Positions 1 to 9,164 of a DNA stretch of 64,000 nucleotides are shown here, piece by piece (the first letter of the stretch is position 1; every line of letters begins with the position of its first letter). Source of the stretch: Thermosulfuriphilus ammonigenes (GTDB taxonomy: Bacteria > Desulfobacterota > Thermodesulfobacteria > Thermodesulfobacteriales > ST65); contig NZ_CP048877.1 in assembly GCF_011207455.1 (NCBI RefSeq), positions 1,170,576 to 1,234,575 on the forward strand. The letters are read 5' to 3'. The notes below the pieces were generated by a model. That model saw only the letters and a list, made by a program, of their open reading frames with translations. It did not search any database and was not told the origin of the DNA. A program made the translations under genes and the position numbers.

Positions 1-15
1 CCACGCACTTATAGG

Positions 16-1053
<1,038 letters not shown>

Positions 1054-1215
1054 TTACCACCTACCCACCGGATTGAGGCCCGGCTATGAGTTTTCATAAA
1101 ATATTATCGCTTAAAAGCGCAGGTAAGTTACCAGATGCACCTTGCCCTGACAAGGATTAAACCCCATTTTTCAGGGAAGGGAAGCCTCTGATCGTTTCAG
1201 AGTGGGGGTGAGAGA

Positions 1216-2031
1216 ATGAAAAAATCTCTGGTTCGGCATCCGGCTGTAGCTGGCCAGTTTTATCCGGCAGATCCTCTGGCTTTAAGACGAATGGTGGAGT
1301 CCTATTTGGATCCTCAGGCTCCGAAAACCCAGGCCCGGATGGCTATCTGCCCTCATGCCGGATACATATACTCTGGCCCGGTGGCCGGTGCCGTATATTC
1401 TCGTCTTCTCATCCCAGAAGAGGTTATTATTCTGGGGCCAAATCACCACGGCCTGGGAGAACCGGCGGCCATCATGCCTGCCGGGGCATGGGAGATGCCC
1501 TTTGGGCCGGTAGAGATCAGTGCCCCCCTGGCCGAGCTTATTTTGGATGAAAGCCAGATTCTCTCCGAAGACCACCAGGCCCATCTTTATGAACATTCTT
1601 TAGAGGTTCAGGTTCCCTTTCTTCAGTATCTTCGTCCGGAGGTTAAGATAGTTCCCATCTGTCTTTCCTGGCTTCGTTACAATGAATGTGAAGAGATAGG
1701 CCTGGCCTTGGCTAGGGCGATCAGGGCCTGGGGACGACCGACCCTCATTGTATCCAGCACCGACATGACCCACTATGAATCCCAGGAGATGGCCAAGGTT
1801 AAAGACTCCCTGGCCCTTGAACGAATACTTGCCCTTGACCCCCGAGGTCTGTTAGAAACAGTGGCGACCAACAGGATATCTATGTGCGGAGTGATCCCCA
1901 CAACCGTTGGTCTTATTGCAGCCAGGGCCTTAGGGGCCCAAAAGGCCGAGTTGGTCCGCTATGCCACTTCAGGGGATATAACCGGTGACTACTCTCAGGT
2001 AGTCGGTTATGCTGGTTTAATTGTGGAGTAA
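1216..2031 (+). CDS. amrB: AmmeMemoRadiSam system protein B (Memo-like)
   Basis: A 271-residue member of the Memo/AmmeMemoRadiSam-B family, related in fold to class III extradiol dioxygenases. The bacterial function is not established. Family histidines are visible in PHAGYIYSG (H47) and GPNHHG (H77, H78), with a further conserved stretch SSTDMTHYE near residue 180. A strong ribosome site (GGGGGTGAGAG) precedes the ATG. gltX follows after 5 bases, so the two are probably co-transcribed. In many genomes this protein is linked to an AMMECR1 protein and a radical SAM protein. Here the AMMECR1 gene lies about 15 kb away at 16347-16934, and no radical SAM partner is in the window. Confidence 0.9.
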   Translation: MKKSLVRHPAVAGQFYPADPLALRRMVESYLDPQAPKTQARMAICPHAGYIYSGPVAGAVYSRLLIPEEVIILGPNHHGLGEPAAIMPAGAWEMPFGPVEISAPLAELILDESQILSEDHQAHLYEHSLEVQVPFLQYLRPEVKIVPICLSWLRYNECEEIGLALARAIRAWGRPTLIVSSTDMTHYESQEMAKVKDSLALERILALDPRGLLETVATNRISMCGVIPTTVGLIAARALGAQKAELVRYATSGDITGDYSQVVGYAGLIVE

Positions 2032-2036
2032 CACAT

Positions 2037-3440
2037 ATGAACATAAAGACTCGCTTTCCGCCTAGCCCTACAGGTCATCTTCACATTGGGGGGGCCAGAA
2101 CGGCCCTTTTTAATTGGCTCTTTGCCCGACACCATGGGGGGAAGTTTGTCCTCCGATTTGAGGATACGGATCAGGAGCGTTCACGCCCCGAATATGCCCA
2201 GGCCATTCTCGAAGCCATGAAATGGCTAGGGCTTGACTGGGATGAGGGGCCCTACTACCAGAGCCAGCGGTTTGATCTCTACCGTCAGTACATTGACCAG
2301 CTCCTGGAGGAAGGCCAGGCCTACTGGTGTCAGTGTAGCCCTGAAGAGCTGGAGGCCAAGAGGAAAAAGGCCTTAGAAAGGGGCCAAAAGCCCAAATACG
2401 ACGGAACTTGCCGAAGACTGGGGCTGGGACCAGGGCCCGGGCGGGTAGTCCGCTTTAAGATTCCTCCCACCGGGAGCACTGTGGTCGATGATCTCATCCG
2501 GGGGCCGGTAGCCTTTGATCATCAAGAGCTGGACGACTTTATCATCCTTCGCTCAGATGGTGTCCCTACCTATCATTTTGCGGTCGTCATAGATGACCTG
2601 ACTATGGAAATCACCCATGTGATTCGGGGGGATGATCATCTCAATAACACTCCCAAGCATATCCTTCTCTTTAAGGCCTTAGGGGCCCAGCCCCCCAAAT
2701 TTGCCCACGTGCCCATGATCTTAGGCCCAGATCGGACGCGTTTGTCCAAACGCCATGGAGCCATGAGTGTGCTTGCCTACCGCGATGAAGGCTACCTTCC
2801 CCAAGCGTTAATCAACTATTTGGTTCGGCTGGGGTGGTCATATGGAGATCAGGAGATTTTCAGTCTTCAGGAACTCATCGAAAAGTTCAGCCTGGAAAAC
2901 ATAGGCCGCTCAGCGGCGGTCTTCAATCCAGAAAAGCTTCTCTGGCTAAATGCCCACTATATAAAATCGGAATCTCCAGAGACTCTAGCCTCACTGGTTC
3001 GACCTTTTCTGGCCCGTCTAGGGGTGGAAAATGTTGATGAAGGCTATCTGCGACGAGCCATCGAAACAGTCCAAACCCGAGCCAAAACCCTGGCAGAGAT
3101 GGCCGAGATGCTCCTTTTTTATTTTAAGGAGCCGGATTATGATCCCAAAGCGGCCCAAAAATTCTTAAAGCCCGAGGTCTTGCCTGCCCTAGAACGGCTA
3201 GCCGGAGAGCTCAAGGAGCTGCCAGAATTCTCCAATGAGGAGCTCCTGGAGAAGCTTTTCCGAGGGCTAGCGGAAGAGATGGGGCTTAAGCTAAAAAATA
3301 TCGCCCAACCGGTAAGGGTGGCCCTTACCGGGAAGACTGTCTCTCCAGGGCTTTTTGAGATTATTTCCCTTCTAGGTAAAGAACGAGTCATATCCAGACT
3401 TAAGAGGGCTATAGAGTTCATCAAATCCAAGGAGGCCTAA
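2037..3440 (+). CDS. gltX: Glutamyl-tRNA synthetase
   Basis: This class I aminoacyl-tRNA synthetase charges tRNA-Glu. Whether it also charges tRNA-Gln cannot be told here. The 467-residue length is typical. The HIGH signature appears as HLHIGG at residues 14-19 and the KMSKS equivalent as LSKRHG near 238. A CxC pair followed about 25 residues later by another Cys (in YDGTC) resembles the zinc-binding insertion, though the usual final His is not at its E. coli place. It starts 5 bases after the memo-like gene, with GGAG upstream. The tail of the gene carries the ribosome site of the next small ORF. Confidence 0.97.
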   Translation: MNIKTRFPPSPTGHLHIGGARTALFNWLFARHHGGKFVLRFEDTDQERSRPEYAQAILEAMKWLGLDWDEGPYYQSQRFDLYRQYIDQLLEEGQAYWCQCSPEELEAKRKKALERGQKPKYDGTCRRLGLGPGPGRVVRFKIPPTGSTVVDDLIRGPVAFDHQELDDFIILRSDGVPTYHFAVVIDDLTMEITHVIRGDDHLNNTPKHILLFKALGAQPPKFAHVPMILGPDRTRLSKRHGAMSVLAYRDEGYLPQALINYLVRLGWSYGDQEIFSLQELIEKFSLENIGRSAAVFNPEKLLWLNAHYIKSESPETLASLVRPFLARLGVENVDEGYLRRAIETVQTRAKTLAEMAEMLLFYFKEPDYDPKAAQKFLKPEVLPALERLAGELKELPEFSNEELLEKLFRGLAEEMGLKLKNIAQPVRVALTGKTVSPGLFEIISLLGKERVISRLKRAIEFIKSKEA

Positions 3441-3441
3441 G

Positions 3442-3594
3442 GTGAATTTAGGAGATTTGGGGGTAGTGTTAGCCGTTTTTGTCATTTGGTTAGGACTTAA
3501 CCGGATCATTCTTCCCCGGCTGGGGGTGCCCACTTGAGCTGCCCCTAGCTGTGAGATCGGGTCCCGATCCAGAAAAAAGAAAAAATCAAAATAA
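3442..3594 (+). CDS. Candidate small single-TM selenoprotein (in-frame UGA)
   Basis: A GTG start at 3442 sits 6 bases after a perfect AAGGAGG (3429-3435) embedded in the end of gltX. The frame encodes 31 residues: a short N-terminus, one hydrophobic segment (about residues 6-25) and the ending LPRLGVPT. It then meets UGA at 3535-3537. The frame stays open for 18 more codons, AAPSC then EIGSRSRKKKKSK, to TAA at 3592-3594. Read as selenocysteine, the protein has 50 residues with a U-x4-C pair just after the membrane segment and a basic tail. A SECIS-like hairpin lies at 3549-3572. A plain 31-residue peptide ending at UGA is the alternative. I cannot name the family. Sec incorporation is inferred, and selA/B/C/D are not in the window. 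Confidence 0.55.
3549..3572 (+). promoter_or_regulatory. SECIS-like hairpin downstream of in-frame UGA
   Basis: The 5-bp stem GATCG/CGATC closes a GGTCC loop (3560-3564). An outer CTG/CAG stem sits below, separated by a 5'-side bulge TGA that contains a U. Bacterial SECIS elements lie a short distance after the UGA, with G residues and U in the apical loop (GGUCU in E. coli fdhF) and a bulged U on the 5' side. Here 22 bases separate the UGA from the loop G. The resemblance is by eye; no folding was run. Confidence 0.45.
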
Positions 3595-3679
3595 AACTGG
3601 TATCTAAGGCTAATGACAGCTATGATTCCGGCGTGAGGTGGGCTTGTGAGAAACCTGATTTGCTGTCAGGATATGCAAG

Positions 3680-5863
3680 ATGCCTTCTCGATTGATCATT
3701 GTTGCCAATCGATTACCAGTTACCGTAAGCAAACAGGAAAAACGCTTGGTCTTTCACTCCAGTGCCGGAGGGCTAGCCACCGGGCTGGGATCCTTCTATC
3801 GCCAGAAAAATGGGCTCTGGTTGGGGTGGCCGGGGCTCTCTAGTGAGAGTGCCAGGGGTTACGAAGAAGAGATCAGAGAGCGACTGGCTCAAGAATCTTG
3901 CCGCCCCATCTTTCTTACCAAACGTCAGGTCGAGTATTATTATTATGGCTTCAGCAATCGTATTCTCTGGCCGCTGTTTCATTACTTTCTTCAGTACGTA
4001 AACTTTGAAAAGCGTTTCTGGGATAGCTACCGTCAGGTAAATCGGCTCTTCTGTGAAGCTGTTCTCAACGAAGCCACCGAAGAAGACATCATCTGGGTCC
4101 ATGACTATCAGCTTCTTTTATTGCCCGGCCTCTTAAGGCGCCATCTTCCTCGGGCCACCATTGGATTTTTTCTTCATATTCCCTTTCCCTCTTTTGAGAT
4201 CATCCGCACCCTTCCCTGGCGAGAAGAAATACTGGAGGGTATGCTAGGGGCCGATCTTATTGGCTTCCACACCTATGATTACGCCCGGCATTTTTTGAGT
4301 TGTGTCCGCCGTATCCTGGGCAAGGACCACAGTCTGGGGTTGGTTCATGTATCCAACCGGGTGGCCAAAGTGGACACCTTTCCTATGGGAATAGACTATG
4401 AACGATTTGCCGGCTCACCGGAGCTAAAGGAGGTTCAGGCTGAAATTCGCCGTCTTCGTCGCCGAATCGGCGACCGTAAAGTGATCCTCTCTGTAGATCG
4501 TCTGGATTACACCAAGGGTATCCCCCAGCGCCTGGCGGCCTTTGATCTGTTTTTAGAACGCTATCCCCGCTATCGGGAAAAAGTCATTCTTGTCCTGGTT
4601 GGGGTTCCCTCCCGAACTAAAGTAGAACATTACATCCAGCTAAAACGAGAGGTTGATGAATTAATTGGCCGCATAAACGGCCGTCATGGCACCTTGGGCT
4701 GGACCCCTATTTGGTATCTTTACCGCTCCCTGTCTTTTCCCACCTTGGTCGCCCTTTACCATTTAGCTGAAGTAGCCCTGGTTACCCCCTTGAGAGACGG
4801 GATGAATCTCATCGCCAAGGAGTTTGTGGCCACCAAGACTACCGATCGAGGAGTTCTTATTCTCAGTGAAATGGCCGGAGCTGCCAGGGAGATGGGTGAA
4901 GCCATAATCGTTAACCCCTTTAACATCCAAGAGGTGGCCAACTCCTTGGCCTTAGCCCTAGAAATGGATGAAGACGAACAGGCCGACCGCCTAAGGAGGC
5001 TTAAAGAACGCCTTAGGCGATATGATATCTATCGCTGGACAGGGGAATTCATGGACCGACTAAACCACCTCCAGGAGATGCAACATCAGCGAGAAGCCCG
5101 TAAGCTCTCACCAGAGACCAGGAAGAATCTCATTCAAGACTATCTTAAGGCCAAGGAGCGACTTTTCTTCTTGGATTACGATGGAACTTTAGTTTCCTTC
5201 TCCGGCCGACCAGAGCTAGCCAAACCGGATGGAGAGCTTAAAAAGATTCTCGCCGAGTTGGCCGATAAAAACAACAGAGTGGTCATCATTAGTGGCCGTG
5301 ATCGCCAGACCATGGAAAGCTGGTTAGGCAATTTACCTATAGACTTGGTAGCCGAACACGGAGTCTGGTTCAAAGAGGGGGGTGGGGAATGGGAAATGAT
5401 CGAACCCCTCAAGCAGGACTGGAAAGAAACTATAAGACCCATTTTGGAGCTCTACATGGACCGGACTCCTGGCTCACTCATCGAGGAGAAGGAATTCTCG
5501 TTGGTTTGGCACTACAGGATGTCGGACCCAGAGCTGGGGAGTCTGCGAGCCCGGGAGCTCAAAGATGCTCTGGTCAACTTGACAGAGAATTTCAACCTTA
5601 TGGTGCTTGAGGGTAATAAGGTTATCGAGGTCAAACCGGCCAACATTAATAAAGGCCGGGCCGCCCTGCGGTGGCTGGTCCCCAAGGCCTGGGATTTCAT
5701 ATTGGCCATGGGAGACGACTGGACTGATGAAGACCTCTTCGATGTCCTTCCAGATTGGGCCTATTCCATCAAGATCGGCCTTGAGCCTTCCAGGGCCAGG
5801 TTTAACCTGGAATCCTCTCGGGAGGCCCGAAGACTCCTTAAGGAGTTAGCCCATGCCCAATGA
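3680..5863 (+). CDS. otsAB: Bifunctional trehalose-6-phosphate synthase/phosphatase (OtsA-OtsB fusion)
   Basis: The 727 residues join two enzymes that make trehalose from UDP- (or other NDP-) glucose and glucose-6-phosphate. The GT20 synthase domain spans about residues 3-465, with the N-terminal ANRLPV, the GLATGLGSF loop, WVHDYQL, the DRLDYTKGI segment and PLRDGMN. The HAD phosphatase domain spans about 490-727, with the nucleophile motif LDYDGTL and the late [10 protein letters not shown] acidic motif. All key motifs look intact, so both activities are expected. It heads an operon: the DUF5752 gene overlaps its end by 11 bases and treT follows. Trehalose would serve as a compatible solute or stress protectant. 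Confidence 0.95.
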   Translation: MPSRLIIVANRLPVTVSKQEKRLVFHSSAGGLATGLGSFYRQKNGLWLGWPGLSSESARGYEEEIRERLAQESCRPIFLTKRQVEYYYYGFSNRILWPLFHYFLQYVNFEKRFWDSYRQVNRLFCEAVLNEATEEDIIWVHDYQLLLLPGLLRRHLPRATIGFFLHIPFPSFEIIRTLPWREEILEGMLGADLIGFHTYDYARHFLSCVRRILGKDHSLGLVHVSNRVAKVDTFPMGIDYERFAGSPELKEVQAEIRRLRRRIGDRKVILSVDRLDYTKGIPQRLAAFDLFLERYPRYREKVILVLVGVPSRTKVEHYIQLKREVDELIGRINGRHGTLGWTPIWYLYRSLSFPTLVALYHLAEVALVTPLRDGMNLIAKEFVATKTTDRGVLILSEMAGAAREMGEAIIVNPFNIQEVANSLALALEMDEDEQADRLRRLKERLRRYDIYRWTGEFMDRLNHLQEMQHQREARKLSPETRKNLIQDYLKAKERLFFLDYDGTLVSFSGRPELAKPDGELKKILAELADKNNRVVIISGRDRQTMESWLGNLPIDLVAEHGVWFKEGGGEWEMIEPLKQDWKETIRPILELYMDRTPGSLIEEKEFSLVWHYRMSDPELGSLRARELKDALVNLTENFNLMVLEGNKVIEVKPANINKGRAALRWLVPKAWDFILAMGDDWTDEDLFDVLPDWAYSIKIGLEPSRARFNLESSREARRLLKELAHAQ

Positions 5864-6533
5864 TGAAGTTGTAGTTGACTATCCCTTTTTGATTAAGGAC
5901 TGCGCTCTGGTGTCTATCTCCACCGGAGAAAAGTCCCATTCCTTGGCGGAACTTCTCGACGATTTAAGACGGGTTCATTCTGGTTGTCTATATCACCACT
6001 TCTGGGGGCGTCTTTTGCGCCCCAGTTTTGAGCACCCAGAATATCACAACGACTTTGCCGCCTGGGCCTATCGAGCTCTCCATGATCAAATCCTGGCTGA
6101 ACGCCTAAATATTATCGACCCTCAGGACTATCCCGATCTTGAAGCCCTGCGGCAGGAGCTCATTGATACCATTGAAGAACGGATGGATGAAACCGAATAC
6201 ACTCCCTGGCTTAAGGCCGAAACTCCGTTTTACTTCGTCCGAAGCCAGATTGTCGTCTTAGACACCCACCGTCAGCTAACAAGTCCGGAGGAGCTTCCGG
6301 AGGCTGTCTTAGGGATGTCTTCGGGAAGTATCTTTTATCACTTCATAGATGCCCGCCGCCGGACTTCAGAAGGCACCGATGACTTTCGGGCCTGGATGAC
6401 GGCCTTTGGCCCGGAATATCAGGATCTCATTCGTCAACTGGCAGCCATTGATCCCTACTTTGTCACCCTAACCGAGCTTCGCCAGCAACTATATGAAGTC
6501 TTCAGAGACTTCTTTTCTGGGAGGTCGTTGTGA
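5853..6533 (+). CDS. DUF5752 family protein in trehalose operon
   Basis: A 226-residue soluble protein with no signal or membrane segment. I recognise it as the DUF5752 type seen beside TreT-like glycosyltransferases; its biochemical role is unknown. It appears internally duplicated. One unit at about residues 36-105 runs SGCLYHHF, DFAAWAYRAL, IDP, LRQELIDTIEE. A second at about 150-222 runs SGSIFYHF, DFRAWMTAF, IDPYF, LRQQLYEVF. It starts inside the last codons of otsAB (AAGGAG upstream), and its stop overlaps the GTG of treT by 4 bases. That tight coupling suggests a role in trehalose or glycoside synthesis. Confidence 0.85.
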   Translation: MPNDEVVVDYPFLIKDCALVSISTGEKSHSLAELLDDLRRVHSGCLYHHFWGRLLRPSFEHPEYHNDFAAWAYRALHDQILAERLNIIDPQDYPDLEALRQELIDTIEERMDETEYTPWLKAETPFYFVRSQIVVLDTHRQLTSPEELPEAVLGMSSGSIFYHFIDARRRTSEGTDDFRAWMTAFGPEYQDLIRQLAAIDPYFVTLTELRQQLYEVFRDFFSGRSL

Positions 6534-7777
6534 CCGAAGAGATTCTGGCCCGCTATCAGCAAATAGCCGGAACAGACGTTGTTGACCAGCTAAAACAACT
6601 GGCAGGGGCCCTCAAGGGAGCCCGAGTGGTTCACGTCAACTCCACCCGCTATGGCGGCGGAGTGGCCGAGATCCTTCATAGCCTTACCGCCATTAAGGAG
6701 GCCCTGGGGCTTGAAATACGCTGGGAGGTAATCAGTGGAGATGAAAACTTCTTCCGGGTTACCAAGGCCATGCACAATGCCCTTCAGGGTTTCCCTCAAG
6801 ATATTAGCGAAAGCGCCCTTCGGGTCCATCAGGAAATAAACGCCCAGCAGGCCGAAATCCTCCGGCCTGTCCTTGAAGACGCAGATTTCGTCTTCATCCA
6901 CGATCCGCAACCGGCTCCTCTGATTGAATTTTTCCCTCATCGGCGGGGGAAATGGGTCTGGCGGTGCCATATTGATCTCTCGCGACCTCACCGGCCGGTA
7001 TGGCGCTATCTGAGAGATATCGTCTCCAAATACGAGGCGACTATTTTCTCCATGCCTGATTTCACCCAGCCTCTACCAAATCTGCAATACATCATTCCCC
7101 CAAGCATAGACCCCTTAACCCTCAAGAACCAGGATCTTCCCCAAGAAGAGGTGGATAAGATCTTTGATCGTTTTAAGCTTACCAGGGAAAAGCCCCTTGT
7201 CGTTCAGGTGTCGCGGTTTGACCGCTTTAAGGATCCTCTCGGAGTCATCCGGGCTGTTCGCCTGGCCAGAAAGTTCACCCCTGTCCAGCTCGTCTTGGCC
7301 GGCGGAGGGGCGGCGGATGATCCCGAAGGGGAGATTGTTCTCAAAGAGGTCAAGGCGGCCGCATTGGATGATCCGGACATCCGCATTCTTTTCCTTCCCC
7401 CTGACGAACACCTGACTATAAACGCCCTCCAGCGAGCTGCCGACGTTGTCATGCAGAAGTCCATCAAGGAGGGGTTTGGTCTCACTGTCACCGAAGCCAT
7501 GTGGAAGGGCAAGCCGGTAATCGGTGGAGACACCGGAGGGATAAGATCCCAAGTGGTCAACCACCATACTGGCTTTCTGGTCAGAACCCCGGAAGGAGCG
7601 GCGCTCAGGATTCGATATCTTCTTTCCTATCCGGAACGCCGTCTGGAGATGGGCCGCAAGGCCAGACAATTCGTCAGGGATAACTTTCTCATCACCCGAC
7701 ACGTAAGGGACTACCTCTCTTTGATGTTGGCCCTTTTGCGCGGGACGGAAGAGCGTATCGAATTAACCGCTGAGTAG
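6530..7777 (+). CDS. treT: Trehalose synthase TreT-type GT4 glycosyltransferase
   Basis: A 415-residue GT4 glycosyltransferase of the TreT kind, which joins NDP-glucose and glucose into trehalose reversibly. The N-terminal glycine-rich acceptor loop is YGGGVAEILHSL near residue 42. The donor-binding region has VSRFDRFKDP near 225, and the retaining-GT motif KEGFGLTVTEAM lies near 318. The GTG start overlaps the previous stop (GTGA). With otsAB upstream, the operon encodes two different routes to trehalose. Related GT4 enzymes make other glucosides (for example glucosylglycerate), so the acceptor is not proven. The gene ends 2 bases from the end of the convergent engB. Confidence 0.85.
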   Translation: MTEEILARYQQIAGTDVVDQLKQLAGALKGARVVHVNSTRYGGGVAEILHSLTAIKEALGLEIRWEVISGDENFFRVTKAMHNALQGFPQDISESALRVHQEINAQQAEILRPVLEDADFVFIHDPQPAPLIEFFPHRRGKWVWRCHIDLSRPHRPVWRYLRDIVSKYEATIFSMPDFTQPLPNLQYIIPPSIDPLTLKNQDLPQEEVDKIFDRFKLTREKPLVVQVSRFDRFKDPLGVIRAVRLARKFTPVQLVLAGGGAADDPEGEIVLKEVKAAALDDPDIRILFLPPDEHLTINALQRAADVVMQKSIKEGFGLTVTEAMWKGKPVIGGDTGGIRSQVVNHHTGFLVRTPEGAALRIRYLLSYPERRLEMGRKARQFVRDNFLITRHVRDYLSLMLALLRGTEERIELTAE

Positions 7778-7779
7778 GT

Positions 7780-8361
7780 CTATCCTCTCTTAGCAAAAAT
7801 CCTTCGCCGGAGGGCGTCTATCCCCTCTCCTGTCCGACAGGAGGTGAGATAGACATCTTCTGGAGAAAGCCCAAAGACCTCAAGATATTTTTTCTGGGCC
7901 CGGGCCCGTTCAGAGCGATTAACTTTATCAATTTTATTGAGGGCCACGACAAAAGGGCGTCCTGCCGCCCAAAGATATTCAATGAGGGCCAGATCAAGTT
8001 CGTCGGGTTCTCGCCTTATGTCAAAGATGGTCAAAACCAACAGCAGGCTTTCTCTTTCGGAAAGGTATCCCTCAACAAGCCTCTTCCAGGCCAGCCTCTC
8101 TCTTAGGGGCCCCTTCGCAAAACCGTAGCCAGGAAGATCCACCAGATAAAGGCGATCATCAATATTAAAAAAGTTTAGGGAGCGAGTGCGTCCAGGGGTA
8201 GAACTTACTCTGGCCACGGCCCGTCTTTTAAGAAGACGATTTATCAAGGAAGATTTCCCCACATTCGAACGACCAGCCACGGCAATCTCCGGGAAACGCT
8301 CCCCCGGGAGCTCAGTAAGACGGCTTACGGCCCGGAAAAAAACGATTTTTTTGAATTTCAT
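7780..8361 (-). CDS. engB: Ribosome biogenesis GTPase EngB (YihA/YsxC)
   Basis: A TrmE-Era-EngA-EngB-type GTPase needed for 50S subunit assembly. All G motifs are visible: GRSNVGKSS (G1), TPGRT (G2 region), DLPGYGF (G3), NKID (G4) and TSC (G5). I chose the ATG at 8361 (193 residues) because it matches the usual family start just before the beta-strand leading to G1. A GTG at 8436 would add 25 residues that look unlike the family. Neither start has a strong ribosome site, so the choice is uncertain. It is convergent with treT and divergent from the DUF3365 gene. Confidence 0.95.
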   Translation of the reverse strand: MKFKKIVFFRAVSRLTELPGERFPEIAVAGRSNVGKSSLINRLLKRRAVARVSSTPGRTRSLNFFNIDDRLYLVDLPGYGFAKGPLRERLAWKRLVEGYLSERESLLLVLTIFDIRREPDELDLALIEYLWAAGRPFVVALNKIDKVNRSERARAQKKYLEVFGLSPEDVYLTSCRTGEGIDALRRRIFAKRG

Positions 8362-8493
8362 GAGATGAATTTTACCACTGAATACGAAATATCTCTTCTT
8401 CTGCCGCTCGGAGTCTGTTAAGTTTCTGGCCGTCACCCATAAGATATGCTAAAAGGCGCCCTTAGGTAAAAATTCGGGAGAAGGGGGGAGGCA

Positions 8494-9162
8494 ATGATTC
8501 GCACCCTAATTGCGGCCGCACTGCTAGGCTTCAGCCTTATCTTCTTTAGCCCGGCCTTTGCCAGTTTAAACGACAAGGTCATTCAAATCGGAGAGCGGGC
8601 CACAGTAGAATTGATGAAAAACCTCAAGTCTCGTCTGATAGCTGCCCTTGAGGAGGGCGATCCGGCTACCGCTATCTCTGTATGTGCCAATGTAGCCCAA
8701 GATCTGACCCACAAGCTGGCCCGTCAAATAGGCCCTGGAATCAAGATCAAACGCACCTCTTTTAAGTGGCGCAACCCTGCCGACGCCCCAGACAAATATG
8801 AAAAAGAGGTTCTTGATCTTTTAGAATGGATATACAAAGGTAAAAAAATTCTTCTGCCTTTTTATATCCAGGAAGTCACCGAAAACGGTCAGCCCTACTT
8901 TCGCTACTACAAGCCGATTTTAGTCCGGGAAGAGTGTCTCCTTTGCCACGGAGATCCTCGGGAGATGCCTGAAGAGATCGTTGAGACTTTAAAAAAGCTC
9001 TACCCCGAGGACAAAGCCACTGGCTATAAGCCTGGAGACTTCCGGGGAGTAATCAGGGTCTCTATTCCCAAAAAGCTCATAGAGACCTTGGTAAATCAGG
9101 AGGGCAACAAGCCTGACGAAGACGATGGTTGCATCCCCCCTCAGCTTCCTGGCAGAGACTAA
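8494..9162 (+). CDS. Periplasmic heme-binding DUF3365 (Tll0287-like) protein
   Basis: A 222-residue exported protein with an N-terminal signal peptide (hydrophobic residues about 5-20, cleavage likely after AFA). The family fold is PAS-like and several members carry c-type heme. Here one CxxCH site (CLLCHG, near residue 150) is present. Repeated basic and aromatic segments and a C-terminal GVIRVSIP strand fit the family. A very strong ribosome site (GGGGGGAGG) precedes the ATG. The M20 hydrolase begins 2 bases after its stop, so it may head that operon. It could be a redox or gas sensor or a small electron carrier; the sequence does not decide. Confidence 0.85.
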   Translation: MIRTLIAAALLGFSLIFFSPAFASLNDKVIQIGERATVELMKNLKSRLIAALEEGDPATAISVCANVAQDLTHKLARQIGPGIKIKRTSFKWRNPADAPDKYEKEVLDLLEWIYKGKKILLPFYIQEVTENGQPYFRYYKPILVREECLLCHGDPREMPEEIVETLKKLYPEDKATGYKPGDFRGVIRVSIPKKLIETLVNQEGNKPDEDDGCIPPQLPGRD

Positions 9163-9164
9163 GT

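Noticed and set aside
3646..3843. 65-codon ORF at the start of otsAB
   Set aside because: Alternate frame of the otsAB start region without a ribosome site or recognisable product.
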